A DNA stretch of 29,061 bases from Ectocarpus siliculosus (taxonomy: Eukaryota; Sar; Phaeophyceae; Ectocarpales; Ectocarpaceae): NCBI GenBank assembly GCA_000310025.1, contig FN648187.1:278128-307188 (forward strand), written 5' to 3'. How positions within the stretch are numbered: position 1 is the first letter of the stretch; each line of letters starts with the position of its first letter. The notes beneath the pieces were generated by a model. That model was not told where the DNA came from and made no database searches. It was given only the letters and a program-made list of their open reading frames with translations. A program made the position numbers and the translations under genes. Of this stretch, positions 17,975-28,752 are shown piece after piece.

Positions 17975-20113
17975 TCATGTCCACGGCAAAAAGTTGGCGT
18001 GCAGCACAGCGCCGACGACGAAGTACGCTCCGAGGTACCACCGTAAGCACGTTCCAAGCGCCGCCGGTGCCCCACCCGCCGCCTCCTCTCCGGCTCCACC
18101 GCGCCCTTTCCCGTCCCTGACCAGAAGGCTAGCAGTCCACCAATGGAGCGGAGGGCAAGCGGCGGCTAGGAAGCGAGTGACGACCTGGACGTTCATGCAC
18201 ACGGCGGCGAAGAAGGCGAAAAAGGCCCACTGCGCCATCAGCGCCGCCGCCCCGGTGCGCTCGAACGGCGACGCCGCAGGGTGCGGCAGCTTCGGGTCGC
18301 CGAAAAAGACATCCGTCAGCTTCAGTACCCATCTCCGAACAAAGCACATGCCCCTAGCCCATCGATGCGGTCCCGGCGTGTTGCTTCCCCCACCCCCGTT
18401 GCCGCCGCTGCCACGGGAAGAATCACACCCTTCCTCTGCCGCAGTCGCGCGAAGCGACCGCAGCTGGGCGGAGAAGAAACATGCGATTCCGTAGGCCGTC
18501 AGGATCAGCGCCGGGGCCGCTAGCAAAAAATTGGGGATCTGTTTCAATTGGTAGTACCGGAAGGCTCCCACGTTCCAGTACGTCGACTGGACGTGCGCGT
18601 AGACGCTCGGCACTCTCCGGGCACACCAGGGGTGAAGCTGCTCCATGGTCAGGCGTGGAAGCTCTGCTGCCGATGGGCTACCGCCGTCGGCACCCCCACT
18701 GATGAAAGCGTCGCCGTTGCCGCCTTCCTCCGCCAGTCTTGTCCCTGCGAGGCAGAACTTGCGGTACGCGTACGCCTGGACGAGAACATACGGCGCTATG
18801 ACGAGGAGAGCCTGCAGCGCGGTAACGACCAGGCAGGCGACCAGCCTCAGCCAGGCCACGGCGCCACCGTCTCGCCTGCGAAAGTTCCGGTTGTGGCCGG
18901 CGGCGGTGGCGACGGCACGGTCGCCGCCGCCACCGTCGCCGCTACTCCCGGCCCGGGTCTTCATCTCCCGGCTCTGGGTGTTTGCTGCAGTGGACGACGA
19001 CCGCGCTGCCACGGGAAACGCGGCGTCGACACGGGCGCTATTCTCGTCTTGGTTGCCGCCGTTGTCGGCGAAGAGCCCGACGTCCCTCGCCATCCAGCGC
19101 AGCTTTTCCAGAACCAGCACTCCGGCGCCGGCGATTCCGTTCGACCGGGCAAGAGTGGCCAAGGACAGCAACACCGCGGCGACCCACGTGTTCACGGCTC
19201 CGCACCCCCACCAGGCGTTGCTGCTACCCCCACTGGCGTTTCGGTGGAACCCCTCCGTTCCCTGTCTATCCTCGCCGCCGCTTGACGTGGTTCTTCTCGC
19301 CGTTCTTCGATGCCCTTCCGAGAAGAGAACCAACAGGCCAGCGAACGACAGCATGGCGTAGAGGCTCTCCGTGTATGCCGTGCTGAAGAAGACGCTGGCG
19401 GGGGTGATGCAGAAGGCGAGCGCGCCTCGGCGGGCCAGGAGAGAGTCGCCCGTTGCGGCCGCTCCCAGTCTGTACAGCAGCACCGCGGACACCACAAAGC
19501 ACGAGTTGCTGACGAGTACAGCGGCCAGGACGAGGCTGCTAGCCTTGCTCAAGACGAGACCGGTTGTGAGCAGGAGGGCACGGAGCGCCGCCGCGACCCA
19601 CCGCACGACCCACGGGTAGAGCGGGAAGAACGCATGGGCTTGTTCTTCCAGCGGGATGTCGGGTCGGCAACGGGGTTGCTTTTGTGCTGACGGCGCTGAC
19701 TCGTCCCTATCCCCGCCTTCCGTGCGATCTTCTCCAAGCCGCCCATACTCTCCCCACTCGTACTCCTCTCCGCCCCAAGCTCTGGTCGTTCCCCTGCAAT
19801 CAACCCCATCACCATCATCACCGCCCACCGTAGGGTAAGGGTAGCCGCTGTCGGCAATGCTCAGGAACCACGCCGAGTCCCACCGAGTGAATGCCGAAAA
19901 CACTCCGCCGGTGCCGGCGCCGGCGCCGGACGACACGGGGAATGTTCTTGGTCGGAACTTGTGCACGCCACCAGCGTCGTGGGTGGGGAGGACAGCGTTC
20001 CCGAGGACCATCAGGGCCACGGTGGCCGCCCTGGATGCCACAGCGACAGAAATCACCGTCGTGGTCGCACCGGATCTGGTGCTGCTGCCAGGTTGGTGCT
20101 GGATTGGCGACAT
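17975..20113 (-). CDS. PIGV: GPI mannosyltransferase 2 (PIG-V / Gpi18 family), intronless
   Basis: This ER-membrane enzyme transfers the second mannose, alpha-1,6, from dolichol-phosphate mannose to the GPI-anchor precursor. From the ATG at 20113 it is 712 aa in one exon. The family pattern is clear: a first membrane helix at about 17-42 (VISVAVASRAATVALMVL..), then H-D-A-G, the luminal FTRWDSAWFLSIADSGYPY with R-W-D at 77-79, HAFFPLYP at 160-167, several more hydrophobic helices, and a C-terminus ending GAVLHANFLPWT, typical of the family's FLPW end. The product is longer than the roughly 430-500 aa usual for the family. The extra length comes from low-complexity hydrophilic insertions: about 65 acidic residues between RWD and AFFP, an Arg/Ser/Gly-rich loop after the fourth hydrophobic segment, and Gly-rich loops nearer the C-terminus. 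An upstream in-frame ATG at 20242 would add 43 residues that resemble no family sequence, so 20113 is preferred. Divergent neighbour: the WLM protease gene. Confidence 0.95.
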   Translation of the reverse strand: MSPIQHQPGSSTRSGATTTVISVAVASRAATVALMVLGNAVLPTHDAGGVHKFRPRTFPVSSGAGAGTGGVFSAFTRWDSAWFLSIADSGYPYPTVGGDDGDGVDCRGTTRAWGGEEYEWGEYGRLGEDRTEGGDRDESAPSAQKQPRCRPDIPLEEQAHAFFPLYPWVVRWVAAALRALLLTTGLVLSKASSLVLAAVLVSNSCFVVSAVLLYRLGAAATGDSLLARRGALAFCITPASVFFSTAYTESLYAMLSFAGLLVLFSEGHRRTARRTTSSGGEDRQGTEGFHRNASGGSSNAWWGCGAVNTWVAAVLLSLATLARSNGIAGAGVLVLEKLRWMARDVGLFADNGGNQDENSARVDAAFPVAARSSSTAANTQSREMKTRAGSSGDGGGGDRAVATAAGHNRNFRRRDGGAVAWLRLVACLVVTALQALLVIAPYVLVQAYAYRKFCLAGTRLAEEGGNGDAFISGGADGGSPSAAELPRLTMEQLHPWCARRVPSVYAHVQSTYWNVGAFRYYQLKQIPNFLLAAPALILTAYGIACFFSAQLRSLRATAAEEGCDSSRGSGGNGGGGSNTPGPHRWARGMCFVRRWVLKLTDVFFGDPKLPHPAASPFERTGAAALMAQWAFFAFFAAVCMNVQVVTRFLAAACPPLHWWTASLLVRDGKGRGGAGEEAAGGAPAALGTCLRWYLGAYFVVGAVLHANFLPWT

Positions 20114-20591
20114 GGTTGTACAGGCCAGCGGGGAATCGACCTTGTCGGCAAGATTTGACGTGTGCGGAGGAACGAAGGAGCGGCGGCTACTGCTGTAAAA
20201 TGAGAGAGATTTATACTCCACCAGGAGCGGCACCCGCAGCACAGCCTCCGCCTCTTTGTGAGCCTTGATTTAGAGAGACCGGCTGCGAGCTGCCGGCTGT
20301 TGTGAAATGCGGCGGGATTGAGGGCTTTCAATGAGTTCTGGAAACTTTTTGGCAGGGGGGACGTTATTACATTCAAGTATATTTTTGTGTCAAATGTCCC
20401 CCCCCTCAGACACTCACCTCCTTTGCCGAGTTCTGTACTGCATGTTCTCTCTTCTCTCGTCGTCAAATCTCTCCACTCACCCATCAACCACCGGTGTGCC
20501 AAGTCTACGACCGTGCTGCACTCCTCGCCCGCCAAGGTCGTGTGCGGTTGCTTGTCGAGCAAGACGGCACGAGAGAGAGACAGACAGAGAG
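20114..20591. promoter_or_regulatory. Shared divergent promoter region
   Basis: These 478 bp separate the start codons of the minus-strand PIG-V gene and the plus-strand WLM protease gene, so both 5' untranslated regions and promoters must lie here. A CTACTGCTGTAA motif is at 20187-20198. Just before the plus-strand start codon is a purine tract, GAGAGAGACAGACAGAGAG. No convincing TATA box is seen. Confidence 0.55.
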
Positions 20592-23500
20592 ATGCCTGGC
20601 ATAGATGACATGCTGGGCGTCTGGGAGATCAAGGAGGTGAAAGGGCGCCCTCGACAGGCTGAGGCCCGAGAGCTGCTCCAGAAGCTAGCCGACCAGGCGA
20701 GCCCCACCACACTGAACTTGCAACTGCTGCTGAATAGAAACTTGCCCAGTTGTTCGCCAGCAGGAGAGATAGATGCCTTTTGGCGTTTGCGAAAATCGCG
20801 CTGCTTGCTGCGCAGTGTCTCTGCAGCTTCCCCGCTCTCTCGTGCGAATTCGCGATGAGTCGGCGCCAGTTTGAACTTCAAATGTGGTGAAAAAGGACTT
20901 GAGACGTGCTCTGTCGAGCACGTACGTTTTGCCGAGAATGGGGGTGGCCCGGGTGGATTTTGGTCGGTTCGTGGATTTTGGTTTGGTTCAGTGGAGAGAA
21001 AGAGAGGATTTTTCGAAATTTCAAACGGTTTGATTTTCTCACGCGGAAATGGGAAGCTACCTTTCGCTGGGTCACCAGGCATGCTGTGTTTGTTCTCCTG
21101 TAATACGAGTAGTTACATAGCATCGACCGCGCTGACCGGGTTGGCCAACGACAAAGGGTCAGGTGCACATCCGGTGGTATCTTCTAGAGTATCTACGTAT
21201 GCGACTGCTGTTGTACAGCAGTAACTCATATTTCTTTGGTGTTCGCTGAGGTTCGCTAGGCTCTTCGAGTCAAAGCACGTCATCTGTGTCAGCTGGAGCT
21301 GGGAACCGTCACACTGCACCTGACAGTCATCCGTGGGTTGGTCCTGCGGCCTGCCTACGTTTTCATCTTCTTGCATCACCCCCTGTCGACGCTGTGCTCT
21401 CATGAGCCCACTCCGGAGGGATCACTTGTACATGTAACAACCATCTGCATCATGCATCCGTTTGCGCTTGGTTTGCGGACTATTATTTGTTGCGACAACA
21501 GGTAAAGCCGATTTGCGTGGCCCACAAGTGGAAGGTGGTGCTTCTGCTGGAGTTTATTCCCAACAACCCGGGTCTCCTCGGCTTGAACGTCAACCGCGGC
21601 CAGAAAATATGCATTCGCCTACGCCCGCCATCCGATGAAGGTAAGGCCTCCCGCCTTCGCCCGGTACCCCCCCCCCCCCCCACGTGACGACCACGGCTGG
21701 TTTCAGAGGTCAGATTTAGTCCCTAAGCCCTGCTGAAGGGTAGAGGTGGTCCTCTGCCGTAGTTTCGATTGGCCGAACGGGGGGTGACGAGAGAAGAGGA
21801 GGGTAGCCCTCTCGTTCTGACCTTTGCTTAAAAGCCTGTGAACGTGTTGCTGTTTGCGCTCCTGCTAAACAAAATGGGGTCCTTGTTCTGTCCCGCGAGC
21901 CCTAGTTGTGCGTAGCGTGAATTTGTTCTGCGGTCTATCGCGGTGGAGTATCGACAGAATTTTGGGAAGACTCTTTGTGGAGGCGGACCTCTAGAAGACA
22001 TCACAACAAGAACGAAGGCGACGATCCCAGCACAGGCATCAACCGTTTACAGCAGCAACAACAACAACGACAACAGTATTAAATGTAAAAGCGACTCTGT
22101 TGTATCAACTTGATCAGAACGCCCACAGTCTACGTTTTGATGAGATACTTTTTTTCCCAGTATAACCATGCTACTACTACTGCTGTAGTACTCAACGAGC
22201 GTTCTCTGTAAGCGTATAACGTTCTGAGTGCGCAGCAACTTCCAACGCGAGTACTTTTTTATTTAGCAGTTGACACACGCATTGGACAGCAGGTTCATCG
22301 AGATCTGAGCAACACAACAAGGGGGAGAGAGATAAAAATTCCTTCTCCCGGCCGAATCAAGATTGCATAAGCTATGTTTCGCACACGGCGCCCAATTTTG
22401 CCACACTTGGTGCTTTGACAGGCAGTTTCTACCCCTACGAGTTCATTCTCGGCACGATGCTGCACGAGCTGGTGCACAACCAGATCGGCCCGCACAGCGC
22501 GAAGTTCTACCGGATGTTGGACCAGCTCAACGACGAGTGCGACAAGCTCATTCGGGAAGGTGCGTTCGCTTAATTAGCATCGACCGCGCTTAGTGACTGA
22601 CCAATGAAAAGCCGTCAGTGCCAGCGGATAAAACCAAGGCCCCTGGAGGGAGGGGGCAATGTTCGAGTAGTGCGCAATGCTACCAACTGCGAATGCCAAG
22701 ATTCATCTCTTTACTTATCCTTGCTTACGTTCCCGCTGAGCTCAACCTAATCCATTTGTGCACTGTCTCTCATTTGCTCGCTCAATGCTTCGTGCCTGTT
22801 TGTTGTTTCTTCTATTGTTAATGTGGTTCTGGCGTACGAGCTTGTCGGAGCCAAGTGGGTCTCACGTACTCGGTCCCTTCGTGATATTCTTTTGTTTTTG
22901 GCCCTTCGTCTCGTCTTGACTCGTGTGTCCTTGCTCCCGACGCGTTGCAGGCATAACCGGGCGCAACATGCCATTCGCTGGAGACGGGCAGTCCTTAGGA
23001 GGGGGGCGAGCCCCAGAAGATGCTAGGGCCGCTGCGCTAAAGGTACCCACCCACTGGGTTTTCGCATTCGTCGACGTTACGGCACCGGGGTACGCCAAAA
23101 ATATCAAGAGAGAAACGATCACAGCAAAACCTGATTGCACCGCGTGCGTCCACTCCTATCATGAAGGTATCCTAGCCCTCCTCCTGTGATGAACAAAACA
23201 TGCATACCAAGGGTGACACATCGTGCGTGCCGATGGGTGAAGGTGGGGGGTAGGTGGGAGAAGGACATGAAACTCCAGGAACAACGTTGTTAGACAAAAT
23301 ATATTTGAACATGTGACTACTGCTGTACCGTTAAGTGGTTTGTTTGTCAAGGGTCTTTTTCTCTTTTTCGGAAATTCGAACGAACGACGATGACGCCTTT
23401 TCCAGGCGATCACGCGCGTGCGTGCGTACGAGTTCCGGTCGGGCTTGCAGGCAAACGTGCAACATTGAGAGCTACAATACCATGATGAACCAGTTCTCCG

Positions 23501-24922
23501 AGTATATTTTATTTCGGTACATGACACGATTGAAGAAATATGGCCAAGAGTGTGAGTTTGATTGAGTATGCATCGATACATAGCGCGTGGCGACCCCCGA
23601 CCTTGTTCTGGTGTTTTTTTTTTTTTTTTAACGCGTTTTGTTCCTCGGTCTTTTGTTGATATCCCCACCCTCCTCGCTTTGCTTGGTTTTGCCCCCGGTG
23701 TGCGGCCAACCGCTGCCGCCGTGTGCGGCACGACAGGCGGCGGAGAAGAGACAGCAGCAACAGGGTATCATGGGCGGCGGGGGGCAGCGGTTGGGCGGTG
23801 TTTCGGGCTCCTCGCCGTCGGATGCAGTTTCCGCCGCGCAGCGTGCTGCGGCCGCCGCACAATGGTGAGCGAAGGAGTAGAACATCGTGTGCTAGTCAGT
23901 GTCGAGTCGATTGCGACAGCCGGGTAACATAGTTGTTAGTGTCAAGGCCAGAAACGCTCTTCTCAATGGCGCATGCCAGATTTGTAGACGAAGGTTGATG
24001 GTCAGGGTCCTTGTTGTAGTCCTAGTACCGTATGTTTGGTTGTTGTCATTGTTTCGGCGGCAAGAAGGAGGTACTGGAATTGGAAACGACGTGAATAGGC
24101 AAGAGGGCGGTGTAGGAATTCACGCCGAGAACGACGAAAAATACCGCAAAACTCCAACAGCAGCATCAATGACGAAAATTATCTCTGCCGACTGCGTAAA
24201 CGGGGACTTGCTGACAACGGCTGGGAAGCACCGATCAGTCTGCCAAAATGGCGAAAACAACATTGTAGCATCTCCAAGAAGACCGGCAATAATATGACAC
24301 GTCGACAACGCCGGTTTATGCATCACTTGTCTGCCTCGACAACAATACCGTAGGTTGCACACCCCCTGGACCGATTTTCAAAGCTCGATTACTCCACGAC
24401 GAAGAGGATGCCGAAATTGAAGTACCATACGTTTTCGGAAAGTTCTTGTCGAGACGGTTCCAACGCCTAACACCATATTCGGCACCGTCACAGCTTTTCC
24501 TGCCGAGATATCGAGCTTCGAAAATCGGCCCAGGGTGTGTGATATCTTCTGGAACCTACAGTATGTATCAACCACGCCGCTTGCTGCGCTGCATCACCTG
24601 ACTCCCCGAACACACGCACCCACACTCCCCAGGAGACATGCCGTCAGCCAAGGTTGCGGAGGACACCACGGTTGTACCGCCGGCGAGAAAACCGGCGACA
24701 ATGCCGACGATGGCGACCACTGGGAGTGCGGGCTCTGCACGCTCTTCAACTCGCTCACCGTTAACGCGTGCGACGCCTGCGGGAAGGAGCGTTCCGCCAA
24801 CCCCCCTGGGAACTCCGTCCGCGACCGCGGTGCCGGTAGCAGCACCGGTGGGCGGGGCGGCGATAGCAGTGTCGCCGGCGGCACCACTACGGGCCGCGAA
24901 AAGCGACCCGCGCCGACAACGG

Positions 24923-24962
<40 letters not shown>

Positions 24963-25917
24963 CGGGCCGGGCCGGCTGCAAAAGAAGTCGACAGCGGGGG
25001 CGCGGACGGCGAGTGATGGCCGCTCCGTGGGTGCTCCCCGCGGAGGTGGCGGTGGCGCCGGTACCACCGGCGGCGGCGGTCTTCCTTCGGCGGGGCGCAC
25101 GTGGACGTGCCGGAGTTGCCCGTTTTCGTTTCCGAACGCTTCGGAGAGGCGGACGTGCGAGTCGTGCGGAGCAGCGCGTCTTCTGCCCGCCGATGCAGGG
25201 AGCGGCGGCGGCGGCGGCGGCGGGGGCGGTGCCGCAACGGCGATAAGGGGGACAACGGGCGGGCATACCAGCTGGGACGCGGAGCTGCTGCCGTCGTGGA
25301 CGTGCGACGCGTGCACGGTGGTGAACCCGGGGATGTTTTTGGGGTGCTCGGTGTGCGGGGCGGAGCGACCCGCGGAAGAGGCAGCGGCAGCAGGCGGCGG
25401 CGGCGGCGACGACGATAACCTCGCGACCTTGAGCTCAGAATGGACGGCGGAAGTTGGAAGAGGAGGAGGAGTCACCGCTGGCGGGTGGATGGCCGCGCAA
25501 GGCAGCAGCGGCGGGACCGACTGTTCCGTAGGTGTTGGCACCGCCGACGTCCGAGAAACGGTCGGCATTGGCGGAAGAATACGGGACGACCCCGGGATGG
25601 AAAGTTGGGGGTCAGCGCAGCCGGCAGGCGAGGCGCGGATGTGCCGGCTGTGCACTCTGCGGAACCCCCCGGAGGCTTCGGATTGCGAGGCCTGCGGGAT
25701 CCCGCTCGCAGACAGCGAGGCCGCTGTTGCTGCGACTGCGTCGGGAGGAGAGACGGCGGCCGGTGCTCAAGGCGCTACCGGCGACGGCAGCCGCGCTAGC
25801 CGAGCGTCAGCGACGGGCCAGGGGGAAGGGGGTAGCAGCCATCGCCCGGGAGCAACAGCAGCAGCAGCAGCAGGTGCGCCGTCGTCCGACGAGCCCGAAT
25901 GCATCGACTTGTCGTGA
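20592..25917 (+). CDS. Wss1/WLM-family metalloprotease with four RanBP2 zinc fingers (DNA-protein crosslink repair type), six exons
   Basis: Exons 20592-20696, 21502-21640, 22422-22559, 22951-23042, 23737-23864 and 24633-25917 join in frame (1887 nt, 628 aa) with phases 0, 1, 1, 0, 2. The WLM domain spans about residues 8-180: WEIKEVKGRPRQAEARELLQ; LEFIPNNPGLLGLNVNRGQK; FILGTMLHELVHNQIGPHSAKFY with zinc/catalytic residues H96, E97, H100 and H106; and QRLGG at 175-179. F136-x-G-x-G-x-x-L-G144 fits the SHP box by which Wss1 binds Cdc48/p97. Four RanBP2-type C-x2-C-x10-C-x2-C (second finger x12) fingers start at C233, C360, C425 and C538; the last has Met where the usual Trp stands. The protein ends DEPECIDLS, resembling a SUMO-interaction motif. 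Yeast Wss1 removes proteins crosslinked to DNA and acts with SUMO and Cdc48, so that role is inferred here. Long Gly/Ala linkers separate the fingers. The start was chosen because MPGIDDMLGVW begins the conserved domain; in-frame Met codons further upstream lack conservation. Confidence 0.93.
20697..21501 (+). other. GC-AG intron 1 of the WLM protease gene
   Basis: The donor is CAG|GCGAGC, the strong consensus CAG|GTGAGC with T changed to C. The acceptor is GACAACAG|GTAAAG. Phase 0 on both sides joins LLQKLADQ to VKPICVAHKW, giving an uninterrupted WLM domain. No GT donor preserves the frame nearby. A near-palindrome, ACTGCTGTTGTACAGCAGT, is inside the intron at 21205-21223. Confidence 0.75.
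24371..24528. repeat. Inverted repeat in intron 5 of the WLM protease gene
   Basis: CCGATTTTCAAAGCTCGAT at 24371-24389 pairs with ATCGAGCTTCGAAAATCGG at 24510-24528 with one mismatch in 19. Nested inside, GATGCCGAA and TTCGGCACC also pair in part. Total span is 158 bp, compatible with a small foldback or MITE-like insertion. Confidence 0.65.
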
Positions 25918-28752
25918 AGGGCGTGTACAAGCGGTTTCTGTGCAACCCCCGTTTTTTTGTTATGATGTGCATGTCTTTTTATCGGCAGAAGGTGACCGCG
26001 GCTGCCGCGACGTGCGTTAGACTTTTACGTGTTTTGCTCGCGCGTGGTCCGGCTGCCAGACGTCCGTCCGTGCGTTTGTAGGTCCGGTGGTGTAGGGTCG
26101 GCGGCGGAGGGGGGGGAGGCGCAAACGTCTCCTTGATGTACATTAAGAGCGCGGTTGGAAGTAGGGCTTTCAGTCCCCCCTCTACATATCTCTCCCCGCT
26201 GAGACGGAAAGATAGAGATAAGATAGGGAGATATTTGAGCCACCTTTGGCAAGGTAGGGGTTGGCCGTCGGTGATCGGTCCGGCTGTGAGAACAATCCTC
26301 CGTGGCCTGAGGAGTCCGTGAGTCGTGGTGCTAGCTGTTGCGGGGGGAGAGATGATAGGTCGCCGTGCGTCGCATGTTTTTCTGAAGGTTTATACTGCGG
26401 TTTTTATGTGTACTCTCGGCCTTCTTCCGTGCGTAGAGCTGATTATACAGCAGTGGTAGATAGCAAATCATCGACGGTGTGTGTGTGCCATGGGATACCC
26501 CGTACCAACACGACTACGGTTCGTTTGTTGTGTGGAAAAGGGGGATGCCTGCTGCGTGTCTAGGCGAAGTGCTTGCCTTTGCGGCATCTTGGGGGATGGC
26601 TGTGGTTGAATCTGCGCAGAGTTAGTTCTTTTTGGGCGACTGTTGTGAGCGCCCCGGGCGGATGGTGCGGTACAGCTTGCGTTTTGGAGCAGTCACCGGC
26701 CCCCCAGACAAATGCTGTGGTTGTAGATAGCCATCGAATGTGCCGGACGTTAATAGCGTGTTTGTTCGTGTTTTGTGGAGAGGAGAGGAAAGGTAGATTG
26801 ATGAGGGCGACAAGCCTGATGTGCCTTTCCTTCTTCAGTTGTTTTTCCGTTTTTTTTTTTAAGGGGAGAATGTTTTTGCAAACATCAGTCGGTGTCCCCT
26901 TTTTTGTTTCTTTGGAAGCGAGCGACCGTGTTTTTGGACAAACGTGGGAGTAGTTTCGCGATGTGAGTGAGTGGTCGTTGCGGCAGTGTTTCGTGTTGAC
27001 CCTCTTAGCACCGGACGCCCATATGGAGACACTTCGGGGACACAGCACACAGCATGTCTATCTACCGCACCGTAGTCGCTCGACGCTCCGCTGTGTGAAA
27101 CGCGCGTGAGAACCCGTTGTCTATCATGCTTGGGGTGAGGTACGATGTGTGATATGCTGTGTGATGCGCCTCCGCCTCTGACTTGCAATATACAATCTCC
27201 CAAGCCGCGTGTCCCCTGGATGGTAAAGCTGTACATAGCCTGGTACTGGAAAAAAATGCTGACTTGGCTTCAGTATGAAAGGCGTCCCCACGCGTGTTGG
27301 GGACACTTTTCATACGTTTTGGGTCACTTTTCATACTTACGCCAAGTCACCCTTTGTCTGGTAAGAAGCTCGGCACTCTCCGATTCTTTCGAGGGACTGT
27401 ACTGCAGCCTTGGCCAATGACTGACAAGAATTTTCGAAATTTGTTTTTGCGGCGGGACTGCGTATATGGGAAGGAGGGTTAAACCTCCGGAAGGTAGGAA
27501 AAAATTCGTCCCGACGCTTGTTGCAAGCGCGATCCGCTGAATTACGCTTTGCGGTGCCCACAAAAGGTTGCTGCTGGGCCGCCTCATCTCTTACTGTATC
27601 ACCTTTGGAAAGCAAATTTTGTGCCCAGATAGGCTGCCCCATCCATGACACGGTCGCTCGCCCTCGCAACGTTTTCAATCGTACATACCCCCGCTGTTGG
27701 CTCGGTCGGTTACCCAATCAAACACCCATTTTTTCGAAAATTACAGCCTCGAGGGTTGCGGGAGACTAGTCGGTAGCCAGCAACGCATTCTCAGCTGACC
27801 ATCTCGCTCGGCAACTCCGTCGAGCGCCGTATGTTGCTCCCCCGGCTGACCACCTGTCTTATATACAATGCTACGAAGTAGATGCCACCCCGTCCATCTT
27901 GGGCAAGACCAATCGTCACCACCACCTCTACAACTACCACTACCACCGCCACTATTACGCTACCACAACCACCCGGGAAAAAACAAAACAAGCGCGTGCG
28001 TATATTCCTGCCTCCTGCCGAGCATTCACGTTCCCCGAACCCGTCGACCGTTTGAACCTAAAACGCCGCAAGTTCAAAGCAACTGCGACGGTGTTCTGTG
28101 GCCACCGGAAACGCGTCATATCCCAGCTCTGTCAAGAACTCACGAACGGTTTCCAACCGTTCAAACCCCTCGACCAATCTACCGGGGCCATTGTCTTTTC
28201 GATCCAGGACGAACCCCCCCCCATGTTATCACGACCCTCCCCAACCAAAGGCGGCGTGGTCGGCTAGGCAACGTTGCGGCGTCTTGATTATGGAGGCGGA
28301 TCGAAATCTACCCGGCCGCCCGTCAGTTTCGCCGCCGGCCAACCAGTGCAAGGCAGCTATGAACAATCAAATCGCGCGATCCGACTTTTGGCCCGCCGAA
28401 ACGCCACCGCCGATCTGAACGAACGCGTAGCCGTTTAAACACTATTTTCTGTACTACAGTACAGCAGTCATGCCCGCTTTAAGGACACTCACGGTGTGGT
28501 TCTTGAAAATGTGCTTACATCCCCCTTTGGTTTGTACATTCTGCCGGGCACCGTGTTTGTGAAAAAAATGGTGTCCTTTGAAGTGCCCCCAATATTGGTG
28601 TCCTCAAAAAGGCATGGGCTTCAAGCGTTAAATAATGTTTTGGGGTACAAGTCTGCAGCAGCACAAACTACATAGGCCTCTAAAGGCAGACTATAGCAGC
28701 AGTAACAACGAAGGCCTCTAAGGGCAGACTACAGCAGTAACAAGGAGAGGCC
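25918..28752. other. No supported gene; probable 3' untranslated region then repeat-bearing intergenic DNA
   Basis: The first few hundred bases after the WLM gene stop are probably its 3' untranslated region. The rest shows only short, stop-flanked frames. The least implausible is plus 27899-28267 (a basic stretch LNLKRRKFKATATVFCGHRK), but it starts in simple sequence and has no recognised domain, and the opposite strand is almost as open. Recurring-motif sites occur at 26446 and 28459. Confidence 0.5.
27260..27349. repeat. Foldback element with nested hairpins
   Basis: The outer arms 27260-27280 and 27329-27349 pair at 19 of 21 positions (TGACTTGGC...AGTATGAAA). Within them GTCCCC and GGGGAC flank ACGCGTGTT, and CACTTTTCATAC is repeated directly. 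The 90-bp segment would form one long stem. Confidence 0.7.

Noticed and set aside
18548-19361. Plus-strand frames of about 240 codons
   Set aside because: They lie antisense to the PIG-V coding sequence and arise from its high GC content.
23899-24297. Plus-strand frame of 132 codons in intron 5 of the WLM gene
   Set aside because: No domain, contains small duplications, and the exon 5 to exon 6 join skips it with matching phase.
24594-25655. Minus-strand frame of 353 codons rich in Pro and Ala
   Set aside because: It is a shadow of the GC-rich Gly/Ala linkers in the WLM protease's last exon; the plus strand carries four clear zinc fingers.
26560-27048. Minus-strand frame of 162 codons
   Set aside because: Composition looks random and its poly-Lys comes from T/A runs; probably intergenic.
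27899-28267. Plus-strand frame of 122 codons with a basic stretch
   Set aside because: It starts in CAC/TAC simple sequence, has no recognised domain, and both strands are similarly open.
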